NCBI GenBank assembly: GCA_026709625.1
Contig: JAPOSR010000040.1
Coordinates: forward strand, 1 to 56,923
Direction of reading: 5' to 3'
Source of the DNA: Chloroflexota bacterium
GTDB taxonomy: Bacteria; Chloroflexota; Anaerolineae; Aggregatilineales; Phototrophicaceae
DNA: 56,923 nucleotides
The position numbers and the translations under genes are program-made. Under the pieces are notes generated by a model. That model was not told the DNA's origin, did not search any database, and saw nothing but the letters and a program-made list of their open reading frames with translations. This document shows, piece by piece, positions 42,101 through 49,730 of the stretch (its first letter is position 1; each line of letters begins with the position of its first letter).

Positions 42101-45100
42101 ATGGGCAAAGACTCCATGCCAGCGCCTGACGACATAACCCAATTGGTCGACAAGTTCGAGCGGAGCCGGGCGCGCTATGCCCAGCCCGACTACAATGAAG
42201 CCCAACTGCGACAGGAATTTGTCAATCCCTTCTTCGCCGCGTTGGGCTGGGATGTCGGCGACAGCCACCAGGTCTTGCACGAGGCAGGCTTGAAGAGCGG
42301 CGGCAGCACCAAACATCCCGACTACAGCTTCCTCGTGGGGCGGCGGCGCGCCTTCTATGTCGAAACGAAAAAACCCGCCATCGACATCAGCCAGCAGATC
42401 GAACCAGCCGGACAGCTGCGCTCCTATGGCTGGTCGGGCAATACCGCCGTTGGCATTTTGACCAATTTTGCCGAGTTCGCCGTTTACGACTGCCGCATCC
42501 CGCCTGAGCAGGGCGACTCCGCCGCCGAAGCCCGCGTCTGGCACCTGACCAGCGCGCAATATCCCGACAGCTGGGGGCGCCTCTGCGAAACCTTGTCGCC
42601 GCGCGCCGTCCGCCAGGGCCGGCACAAAGACCTGCTCGCCGATGTCGGCAAGGGCGCCTTGCCTGTGGATGCCGCCTTCCTGCGCGATATGGAAAGCTGG
42701 CGCGCGACGCTGGCCGAGCAGCTTTATAAGCAAGCCCGCTTTATCGACCGCGAACTTAGCCAGCGCGAACTCAACCAGCTCGTGCAGCGCACAATCGACC
42801 GCATCGTCTTCTTGCGCATCGCCGAAGACCGCAGCCTCGAGCCTTATGGAACGCTGGAACGAGCCGCCCGCGAGAAACAGATTTATGAAAAAATCAAAGA
42901 TCTGTATCGGGCTGCCGACAAAAAATACAACTCGGGCTTGTTCCACTTCGACTCAGCCGACGATTCACGCGGCGCGCCCGACAAATTGGCTATGGATATT
43001 TATATTCCCGACAATGTTTTGCAAAAAATCATCTTCGCGCTGTATCCGCCACAGAGCCGCTATGAATTTTCTGTCATCGCCGCCGATATCCTCGGACAGG
43101 TCTATGAACGATTCCTCGGCAAGGTCATCGAAGTGCGCAGCGATGGCCAGGAAACGCGCGCCGCTATCGAAGAAAAGCCCGAAGTGCGCAAAGCCGGCGG
43201 CGTTTATTACACGCCCAGCTACATTGTCGACTACATCGTCGACAATACGCTGGGCAAGCTGCTGGATGGGGCGACGCCCGAGCAAGCTGCGCGGCTGCGC
43301 GTGCTCGACCCCGCCTGTGGCAGCGGCTCCTTCCTCACTGGCGCCTATCAATACCTGCTGGATTGGCACATCGACTATTATCGCCGCCACCCCGCGCAAT
43401 TCCGCAACCGCCGCCGCGAAACTGCCGCTGGCATCTTGCTCACCACGAGCGAAAAACGCCGCATCCTGCTCAACAATATCTATGGCGTCGACCTCGACCA
43501 AAGCGCTGTCGAAGTCAGCAAACTGTCGCTGCTGCTGAAGATGCTGGAAAACGAGACCGACGCCACGGGCTTGCGCGACCTGGTTGAGCCAATCCTGCCC
43601 GACCTGGGCGACAACATCAAATGGGGAAATTCGCTGGTCGGCAGCGATTTTTTTGCGGGCAACGCCTGGGCGGACGCGGACGAAGAAGAGCTGCTGCGCG
43701 TCAAAACCTTCGATTGGGCGAGCGAGGCGGGCTTCGGCGAAATCATGGCGGCGGGCGGCTTCGACGCGGTGATCGGCAATCCGCCCTATGTGCGCCAGGA
43801 GATATTGGGCGCGGCGTTCAAGGGCTATGCAAAAGGCAAATTTGCGACCTACGCGGGCACAGCCGACCTGTATACCTATTTTATCGAGCGGGGCGTAACG
43901 CTGCTGCGGGCGGGCGGCGCATTCGGCATCATCGTCGCCAACAAGTGGCTGCGCGCGCGCTATGGCAGGCCGCTGCGTGCCTGGCTGAAACAGCAAGCCA
44001 TCCGCGAGATCGTCGACTTTGGCGATCTGCCCGTCTTCGAGCAAGCCACGACTTATCCCTGCATTTTGACGATAGGCAGCCCCCACCCCCGGCCCCCCTC
44101 CCCCAAAATGAGAGAGGGGGAGCAAGACTCTGGTGAACCCGCTAGCAGCGACGAAAAGCCCCTCCCTCTTGATGGGGGAGGGGTTTGGGGTGGGGGTGAG
44201 AATCACTTTGCCGCCGCGCAAATCGACAGTCTGGAGTTCAGCAGCCTGCGCGAAACTGTGGCTTCGCGACGCTATGCGGTGGACAAGTCGCTGCTGGACG
44301 ATGGCGGCTGGTCGCTGGCAAGGCGGGAGGTGCAGGAGTTGCTGCGGAAGCTGTCGGACACTGGCGTGTCGCTAAAACAATATGTCAATGGCAAGATTCA
44401 TTACGGAATAAAAACCGGATTTAATGAAGCATTTTACATTGATGGAAAAACCAAAGATCGCTTAATTGCTGAACACACAAGCAGCGCGGAGATAATCAAG
44501 CCTTTGCTGCGCGGCAGAGACATTAAACGCTTTACCCCCCCCCCGAAAAATTCGAAATTATTCTTAATTTTTTCGCAAAAGGGAATCGATATCGATAAAT
44601 ATCCTGCGATTAAGGCACATTTACAACAGTATCGCACAAAACTTGAGCCAAAACCGAAAGGCTGGAAAGGCGCGTGGTCTGGTCGTGCTTCTGGTAGCTA
44701 CCAATGGTATGAATTACAGTCAGCAACTGCATATCAGAAAGAATTTGAAAAGCCAAAAATAATGCTTCCCGACATTTCACTCAGAGGAAATTTTATTCTC
44801 GATGAATCTGGCGAATATTATTGTGTTAACACTGCCTACATTATTGCAAGCGACGACAAATACTTGCTGGGCATTCTCAATTCAAAGCTGATTACATTCG
44901 TTTATAGCCACATTGCATCGACTTATCGCGGCGGCTACCTGCGATTTATTTATCAGTACCTTGCCAAACTGCCCATCCGCACAATCGACTTTGGGAATCC
45001 AGACGATGTCATGATGCACGGTGAGATGGTCGCGCTGGTGGAGACGATGCTGGATTTGCACAAGCAGCTGCCGGCGCTGGCTGGCGAGGCGCGGCGTGTG

Positions 45101-45202
45101 GTGGAGCTGCGGATCGAAGCGACCGACAAGGCTATCGACGAGTTGGTGTATCGCTTGTATGGGTTGGGTGGGGAGGAGGTGGGGATTGTGGAGGGTGAGT
45201 AG
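42101..45202 (+). CDS. Type IIG restriction-modification enzyme (Eco57I-like)
   Basis: Single-chain nuclease and adenine methyltransferase, 1033 aa. N-terminal PD-(D/E)xK site: HPDYSF (D74) and FYVETKKP (E88, K90). Helical linker to about 330. Methylase: motif I DPACGSGSF (403-411), motif IV NPPY (560-563). TaqI-type recognition domain from about 760 (KPLLRGRDIKRF) to 1000. Two oddities: residues about 661-698 are encoded by a copy of the G-rich repeat (HPRPPSPKMREGE ... KPLPLDGGGVWGGGE), in frame; and codons 812-815 lie on a C10 tract. DNA from about 44380 to 44950 is visibly AT-richer than the rest, as if the recognition domain was swapped in. Start 42101 or 42116. Confidence 0.93.
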   Translation: MGKDSMPAPDDITQLVDKFERSRARYAQPDYNEAQLRQEFVNPFFAALGWDVGDSHQVLHEAGLKSGGSTKHPDYSFLVGRRRAFYVETKKPAIDISQQIEPAGQLRSYGWSGNTAVGILTNFAEFAVYDCRIPPEQGDSAAEARVWHLTSAQYPDSWGRLCETLSPRAVRQGRHKDLLADVGKGALPVDAAFLRDMESWRATLAEQLYKQARFIDRELSQRELNQLVQRTIDRIVFLRIAEDRSLEPYGTLERAAREKQIYEKIKDLYRAADKKYNSGLFHFDSADDSRGAPDKLAMDIYIPDNVLQKIIFALYPPQSRYEFSVIAADILGQVYERFLGKVIEVRSDGQETRAAIEEKPEVRKAGGVYYTPSYIVDYIVDNTLGKLLDGATPEQAARLRVLDPACGSGSFLTGAYQYLLDWHIDYYRRHPAQFRNRRRETAAGILLTTSEKRRILLNNIYGVDLDQSAVEVSKLSLLLKMLENETDATGLRDLVEPILPDLGDNIKWGNSLVGSDFFAGNAWADADEEELLRVKTFDWASEAGFGEIMAAGGFDAVIGNPPYVRQEILGAAFKGYAKGKFATYAGTADLYTYFIERGVTLLRAGGAFGIIVANKWLRARYGRPLRAWLKQQAIREIVDFGDLPVFEQATTYPCILTIGSPHPRPPSPKMREGEQDSGEPASSDEKPLPLDGGGVWGGGENHFAAAQIDSLEFSSLRETVASRRYAVDKSLLDDGGWSLARREVQELLRKLSDTGVSLKQYVNGKIHYGIKTGFNEAFYIDGKTKDRLIAEHTSSAEIIKPLLRGRDIKRFTPPPKNSKLFLIFSQKGIDIDKYPAIKAHLQQYRTKLEPKPKGWKGAWSGRASGSYQWYELQSATAYQKEFEKPKIMLPDISLRGNFILDESGEYYCVNTAYIIASDDKYLLGILNSKLITFVYSHIASTYRGGYLRFIYQYLAKLPIRTIDFGNPDDVMMHGEMVALVETMLDLHKQLPALAGEARRVVELRIEATDKAIDELVYRLYGLGGEEVGIVEGE
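44081..44196 (+). repeat. G-rich repeat inserted in frame in type IIG gene
   Basis: Two C-rich/G-rich hairpins face each other: CCCCTCCCCCAAAATGAGAG with AGGGGGAG (to 44121), and CCCCTCCCTCTTGATGGGGG with AGGGGTTTGGGGTGGGGG (to 44196), separated by about 36 nt. The last part is a G-quadruplex motif GGGGG-GGGG-GGGG-GGGGG (44174-44196). Same architecture as the intergenic repeats, with a different linker. Length keeps the reading frame open. Confidence 0.75.
44535..44544 (+). repeat. C10 homopolymer in recognition domain
   Basis: Ten consecutive C in the type IIG coding frame, encoding the prolines of FTPPPK (813-815). A one-base change would truncate the target-recognition domain. Lies in the AT-rich part of the gene, where a C10 run is not expected from composition. 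Confidence 0.8.
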
Positions 45203-45324
45203 TATAATATTTTCGTTAACATTGAACGAACATATGGACATTTCTTTATTCTTATTGTATCTTAGTTGAAGTTTAAGGCGTATGCGCGCTCAACTTAACA
45301 GGGCATAAATGGGAGTAAATCGCG

Positions 45325-45741
45325 GTGCTTAAACACGAATTACTAAAGAGTGGAGCGATAATCAATACTAAGGAATCCAACTTCGACCGATATCGTAGGG
45401 AAGTCGAGATTTGGTTCCGAAGTGACTCGGAATCACTTCATCAGTGTGTTGGTCAGCTGATCGATACTTTTCCTGACCTGCAGATGCGCAAATCTGGCCC
45501 GATTGGCAGAACAAATGGTGTCAGCCCTTGTTGGTTCATTTGGACATGCCATGAGCCGAAGGTCAAAGTCACTCTCGATGTTGAAGACTGTCTTCATTTA
45601 GCGAAAGCTGGATGGGTCTCGTTGCGTGACCTGCTCAGCAGAATAGCTGACAACGGATGTGAGGACGCTATGGCTTTTCGCATTGCAATGGATGTAGAGG
45701 TCTGGAATCGTGTCAATGAGTATGGCCAATTTGCAGCGTAG
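45325..45741 (+). CDS. Hypothetical protein in defence-like island
   Basis: 138 aa, not recognised. GTG start at 45325 with GGGAG about 8 nt upstream. Predicted alpha/beta, no signal peptide or membrane helix; contains two Trp-rich strands (PCWFIWTCHEP) and three cysteines. AT-richer codon use than genes on either side. Starts 122 nt after the type IIG gene and precedes the HEPN-like gene by 17 nt, likely co-transcribed. An accessory role in defence is only inferred from place. Confidence 0.6.
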   Translation: MLKHELLKSGAIINTKESNFDRYRREVEIWFRSDSESLHQCVGQLIDTFPDLQMRKSGPIGRTNGVSPCWFIWTCHEPKVKVTLDVEDCLHLAKAGWVSLRDLLSRIADNGCEDAMAFRIAMDVEVWNRVNEYGQFAA

Positions 45742-45758
45742 AAAGGAGTGACTGCCGA

Positions 45759-46466
45759 ATGACTTTATCGCCACAATTGGATCAGAAGATCCGTCAACGA
45801 TTTGATGGGCTCATCACCGAGACAAGCGAATTGATTTCGAAGATGGAGGCGCATAATGAGGAGTATAAGCACTTGAATCCCGACTATATCGGCTCAAATT
45901 ATGGCCACGTTTCTGAGTTTCGAGCCGTTGTTGAGAAAGTCCTGAATCTCATTGTAACAGTGTTAGGTGAGTCGCGACAGCAGAATGAAGTTACCGAGCG
46001 AATTCGGCAACTGGCACACCGATCGCGTGCTCCGTTCGTACTCGAAGACATGCGGGGAACACTACAAGGTATAAAAGACATTTATGAAAATGGATTCTTG
46101 GACGACTTGGAAACGAGAGTTGCGGCCAATATCTCTGCTGACTATATGACACAAGTTGAAGGCTTACTTGATAAACAACAATCTGGTCAAAACGGCTATA
46201 TTCCGGCCGCGATGCTGTGCGGCGCGGTCTTGGAAGGTGCGTTACGCCGATTATGTGCGCGGCAAACGCCCCCTGTACCGACTGAAAAACTAAACGGCAA
46301 GAATAAGTTGCTTAATGCTCTAATTCAAGACTTACAGAAGGCAAACGCCTACAACAAGTTGAAAGCTAATCAACTTCGCACTTGGGCAAGCGTTCGAAAT
46401 TCTGCGAATCATGGTAACTTCGGTGAATTTGATCGGAAACAAGTCGAAGAGATGGTAGCGGAGTGA
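45759..46466 (+). CDS. HEPN-like domain protein
   Basis: 235 aa, nearly all helical. C-terminal half: YIPAAMLCGAVLEGALRRLC followed by ANQLRTWASVRNSANHGNF. R213 and H218 form an R-x4-H motif of HEPN ribonucleases within a helix pair typical of HEPN/DUF4145-like domains; the N-terminal 100 residues are a coiled-coil-like region. AGGAG upstream of ATG. AT-rich, next to a type IIG enzyme. HEPN proteins often act as RNases in abortive defence; here no MNT-type nucleotidyltransferase partner is seen, so toxin activity is uncertain. Confidence 0.65.
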   Translation: MTLSPQLDQKIRQRFDGLITETSELISKMEAHNEEYKHLNPDYIGSNYGHVSEFRAVVEKVLNLIVTVLGESRQQNEVTERIRQLAHRSRAPFVLEDMRGTLQGIKDIYENGFLDDLETRVAANISADYMTQVEGLLDKQQSGQNGYIPAAMLCGAVLEGALRRLCARQTPPVPTEKLNGKNKLLNALIQDLQKANAYNKLKANQLRTWASVRNSANHGNFGEFDRKQVEEMVAE

Positions 46467-46570
46467 CTGATTTTCTGGTCGAGTACCTCTAGCGGGTTTG
46501 CTGTTACGACTTCACCTGCGAACGCTTTAGCTTATACGGTATGAGGCGTCATTTTCATTTACTGTACAGG

Positions 46571-47116
46571 TTATAATCTTATCACTTCTAACCCGTTTAG
46601 CCACTTGTTCACGAATCTAAGTCGCTGTATTGGATGAGGAATCGCACGACGGAACTCTTTGTAAAAGTAGCTATCGCATGCTCGCATCGTATACCTTATT
46701 TCAGAGTATTCGCGTTTGAAGTATATATGGTTAGAGACCAAGTGTTCATTTCGGGAAAACGATCGTTCCAAAAAGGAGAGTTCTAGCGGTCGATGAGCTA
46801 AATCTGCAAGCGACTGAATATCATGTTTAGATTCGCGTAACTGTTCATGCTGTCTTTTCAAGATTGCATATTGCCATTCCATTTTCCATCTAATATGGCC
46901 TTCGGTCTTTCTATTTCTAGCCCATACAATTTCCTCTAATGTTTCGATTGTTGAGATGGCCTTCATCGTGAGTTTTTCAATAGCTCTTGCATTTTGCAGA
47001 TTGTTCCAGCTTACTTGCAAAGCTCGCATGCGGGAAGCGATCTTCCCGACCAAGCTCAGTGCTAGCCCTGCCGTGAACGAACCTACTGCGGCACCTGCCA
47101 CTACTTCGAACTCCAA
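46571..47116 (-). CDS. Hypothetical protein with N-terminal membrane segment
   Basis: 181 aa, unrecognised. A glycine/alanine-rich hydrophobic stretch (about 5-27) may be one membrane helix, then a long charged helix (40-110) and a basic C-terminus. Strongly AT-rich compared with surrounding genes. Start codon is TTG at 47116 (a GTG lies 5 codons in), so the exact start is unsure. Its 5' end overlaps a truncated coiled-coil gene, suggesting that the island was inserted there. Convergent with the HEPN-like gene. Confidence 0.5.
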   Translation of the reverse strand: MEFEVVAGAAVGSFTAGLALSLVGKIASRMRALQVSWNNLQNARAIEKLTMKAISTIETLEEIVWARNRKTEGHIRWKMEWQYAILKRQHEQLRESKHDIQSLADLAHRPLELSFLERSFSRNEHLVSNHIYFKREYSEIRYTMRACDSYFYKEFRRAIPHPIQRLRFVNKWLNGLEVIRL

Positions 47117-47214
47117 TCTAAGGAAGTCCTTGAACTACGGTTTTTGTTAAAACTAAGAAGCGTCCCTTCAATGCCATCGACCTTTTCCAATGTTTCGTCC
47201 TGCGTGTCGTGCAT
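47101..47214 (-). pseudogene. Truncated coiled-coil gene copy
   Basis: A 37-codon remnant (MHDTQDETLEKVDGIEGTLL then unrelated residues) clearly related at DNA level to the gene at 47521-47832 (cttcaatgccatcgacc versus cttcgatgctatcgacc). Both ends of the original gene are lost; the 3' break coincides with the start of AT-rich DNA. A third member of the small family, cut by insertion or deletion. Confidence 0.65.
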
Positions 47215-47232
47215 GGCTGTCTACACAGGCGC

Positions 47233-47472
47233 TCAGCTATCCGGAGCGGTCGGGCGATTGCGCAAGAATCCCATATCCTGTTTTTCGTAAGGCACTTGCA
47301 GATGCGCGATGATGGCATCCAGCTTACGCGAATTCTCCGCCGCTTGCTCTGCCAGCGCCAACAACGCCGCTTCATAGCCGTCAACGCGATTCAGCACCCG
47401 GTCCTGCGTCTGGCGCACAGCCTGATACTCCGCCTCGACGCGTTGATAACGGATTTCTGCGATTGCGTCCAT
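47233..47472 (-). CDS. Small coiled-coil protein
   Basis: 79 aa. Helical throughout with heptad spacing (EIRYQRVEAEYQAVRQTQDR, LNRVDGYEAALLAL), then LDAIIAHLQVPYEKQDMGFLRN. Start ATG 47472 with GGAG upstream. Paralog of the next gene: both share the I-R-x-x-R-x-x-x-E-Y start, Q-D-x-x-L-x-x-V-D, the LDAI(I/M)xH segment and the end VPYxKxxMGFL. Function unknown; a partner in multimeric coiled coils is likely. Confidence 0.7.
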   Translation of the reverse strand: MDAIAEIRYQRVEAEYQAVRQTQDRVLNRVDGYEAALLALAEQAAENSRKLDAIIAHLQVPYEKQDMGFLRNRPTAPDS

Positions 47473-47520
47473 CTGGCATATCTCCTTGTCTCATGCCTGC
47501 ATATCTGTCGTGAGATCCCA

Positions 47521-47832
47521 TCACTCTTTCAGAAAGCCCATCGGCTTGTTATAGGGCACATCCTGATGCTCCATAATCGCGTCGAGCTTGTTGTGCAACT
47601 CGGCGATCTGGCGCTGCGTCATCTCGTGATTCGCCATGATGAGATCGCGGTTCGCCATAATAAGCTCGCGATTGGCCATGATGAGCTCATGGTTTGACGC
47701 TACCGCTTGATTCAGACCCAGTATCGCGGCTTCGATGCTATCGACCTTGCCCAGTGTTTCGTCCTGCGCATCGTGCAGGGTGTCGTACTCGCGTTTCATG
47801 CGTTTGAATCGGATATCGGCTGTCGCGACCAT
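47521..47832 (-). CDS. Small coiled-coil protein with heptad repeats
   Basis: 103 aa from ATG 47832 (GAGGAAGC upstream). Same framework as the 79-aa paralog, longer by about 24 residues because of three copies of a 7-residue unit NRELIMA / NRDLIMA / NHELIMA, encoded by 21-nt tandem repeats at 47635-47697. Ends NKPMGFLKE. Cytoplasmic, soluble. Length variation by heptad gain or loss is likely between strains. Confidence 0.7.
   Translation of the reverse strand: MVATADIRFKRMKREYDTLHDAQDETLGKVDSIEAAILGLNQAVASNHELIMANRELIMANRDLIMANHEMTQRQIAELHNKLDAIMEHQDVPYNKPMGFLKE
47635..47697 (-). repeat. Three 21-nt coding tandem repeats
   Basis: Units at 47635-47655, 47656-47676 and 47677-47697, each starting CAT(G/A)AT(G/A)AG on the plus strand, with a degenerate fourth unit before. 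They encode one heptad each and keep frame. Confidence 0.7.
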
Positions 47833-47982
47833 CGTATGCTTCCTCTGTGCGCGCATCCAGTATAATTCCGCCTGATTGCCCTGTCAAAATGGCTATGCGG
47901 CGGGACTCGCTTCTTTCTTTGCCGCATCTGCCGAATCTGCGCTACCATCAGGCCAGACGCAGACGCATCACGAGGCAGCCGC

Positions 47983-49365
47983 ATGCAGCAGCGAATGATC
48001 GAATTCATCCGTGCGTTGCGCGCCGCCGGAGTGCGCGTCTCGCTCGCCGAGAGCCAGGATGCCATGTTTGGCGTGGACGCGGCTGGCGTCCATGATGCCC
48101 GCGCCTTCAAAAGCGCGCTCAAAGCCTCGCTCGTCAAAGACCGCCGCCATCAACCCGTCTTCGATTATTTCTTCCCGCTCTTCTTCACCGACAACAAGCC
48201 GCCGCTGGACAATATCCTCGAGCAGCTGGGCGCGGACGCAGAGCAGCGGCTGCAAGAAGCCATGCAAACTATGCTGAGCGAGCGGGATGCCTTGCGCGAT
48301 CTTTTGCAGCGCCTGCTGGAAGGGCGCGAATACAGCGAAGCCGACCTGCGGCGAATGGCGGAAATAGCCGGCCTGCCACAGGGCGGCGACATGTCCATGC
48401 GCCCCTGGCTCGAGCGGCGCATGGAGCGCGCGACCGGCTTGTCACAGCTGGCGCGCAAGCTGGACGATTTGCTAGACGAGCTGGCGGCGCTGGGCATGGA
48501 CGAAGCCGCGGTGAACGAGCTGGAACAAAAGCTGCGCGAGAATATGCGCGGGCTGCGCGAGCAAATCTCCCAGCATGTCGGCGCATCGCTGGCTGAACAG
48601 ATGGCAAAACAGCCGCCGCGCGAAAAGCCCGACTTGCTGGATACCCCCTTGCAGCGACTGAGCGGCGGCGATATGGACGATGTGCGCGACGAAGTGAGGC
48701 GGCTGGCGGCGCGCCTGCGAACCCGGGCGGCGCTGCGGCAAAAACGGGCAAAAAGCGGCCTATTCGACCCGCGCAAAACAATCCGCAAAAATATGCGCTA
48801 TGGTGGCGTGCCTATGCAAGCGCAATTCCGCGTCCGCCACAAAAAACCCAGCCTCATCCTCATCTGCGACCTCAGCACTTCCATGCGCTACGCGGTGGAA
48901 TTTCTGCTGACGCTGGTCTATGAACTGGGCGATCAGGTGCGGCGTACACACAGCTTCATCTTCATTCATGACTTGGTCGATGTCAGCGGCGACTTGGCGC
49001 AGCTGCCCCCGCGCGAGGCTGTGGCGCGAATTATGGCGCAGAATCCACCTGGCTATTACAGCACCGACCTGGGCAACAGCTTGCGCAGCTTCCAGCAAGC
49101 GCACCTGCATCTGGTCGACAGCCGCAGCAGCATCATCATCTTTGGCGACGGCCGCAACAATTACAACGACCCGCGCCTGGATATCGCCCAGGATCTACAG
49201 CGAAAAAGCCGCCGCCTGCTGTGGTTCTGCCCAGAGCCGCGCCGATTGTGGGGCAATGGCGACAGCGATATGTGGGAATACTATCGGGTTGCCGACCGCG
49301 TCTTCCTGGTGCGCAGCCTGCGACAACTGGCGGAAGCGGTTGATCGTCTGCTGGCGGATTCTTAA
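47983..49365 (+). CDS. VWA domain protein, CoxE-like
   Basis: 460 aa, cytoplasmic. Residues 1-90 contain the CoxE-like N-terminus (IEFIRALRAAGVRVSLAESQDA), a helical middle, then from about 285 a von Willebrand A domain with MIDAS motif DLSTSM, TDLGNSLRSF and IIIFGDGRNNYNDP. C-terminus LWGNGDSDMWEYYRVADRVF matches CoxE proteins, which work with a MoxR-type AAA ATPase to insert metals or remodel complexes. No MoxR or CO-dehydrogenase gene is adjacent. ATG 47983 chosen to start the conserved N-terminus. Confidence 0.88.
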   Translation: MQQRMIEFIRALRAAGVRVSLAESQDAMFGVDAAGVHDARAFKSALKASLVKDRRHQPVFDYFFPLFFTDNKPPLDNILEQLGADAEQRLQEAMQTMLSERDALRDLLQRLLEGREYSEADLRRMAEIAGLPQGGDMSMRPWLERRMERATGLSQLARKLDDLLDELAALGMDEAAVNELEQKLRENMRGLREQISQHVGASLAEQMAKQPPREKPDLLDTPLQRLSGGDMDDVRDEVRRLAARLRTRAALRQKRAKSGLFDPRKTIRKNMRYGGVPMQAQFRVRHKKPSLILICDLSTSMRYAVEFLLTLVYELGDQVRRTHSFIFIHDLVDVSGDLAQLPPREAVARIMAQNPPGYYSTDLGNSLRSFQQAHLHLVDSRSSIIIFGDGRNNYNDPRLDIAQDLQRKSRRLLWFCPEPRRLWGNGDSDMWEYYRVADRVFLVRSLRQLAEAVDRLLADS

Positions 49366-49501
49366 TCCGCTTGTTCTCGCTGCCAAGCTGCAAAGAGGAG
49401 GCTGCCGAAGAAGCGCATCTTGACGAGCGCCCAGCCAAGAAAACAGGTTTGCGGTGGGGACGAGTTCGTCGCTCTGCCACCTTGCCTTCTCGATCTGCTG
49501 A

Positions 49502-49573
49502 TGAGCGCGGCAGGATTCGAACCTGCAACCAATTGATTAAAAGTCAACTGCGCTGCCATTGCGCCACGCGCCC
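49502..49573 (-). tRNA. tRNA-Lys (UUU)
   Basis: Folds as a full cloverleaf on the minus strand: acceptor GGGCGCG with CGCGCTC (one G-T), D-arm GCGC, anticodon stem GTTGA/TCAAT with loop CTTTTAA (anticodon TTT), T-arm GCAGG TTCGAAT CCTGC, discriminator A. CCA is not encoded. 72 nt. Confidence 0.95.
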
Positions 49574-49730
49574 TTAACCTGACCAGTATGCCAGCTTCTC
49601 GCGCCATGTTCAAGCGTCAGCCCGCCTTACGCCGTACAATCGCGCCCAGTTGCATTGCCCCTTTTTCATTATCCCCTATACTGGACGAGAATTGCGCCTT
49701 GTGAGCGCCAGAGCGTATGCCGGGGGAAAC

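Noticed and set aside
45161..45184. G-run at the end of the type IIG gene that fits a G-quadruplex pattern
   Set aside because: It encodes ordinary residues (YGLGGEEVG) and is not linked to the dispersed repeat; likely chance in a Gly/Glu-rich end.
47635..47697. Short regularly spaced repeats that could be taken for a CRISPR array
   Set aside because: Units are 21 nt without spacers, in frame, and encode coiled-coil heptads.
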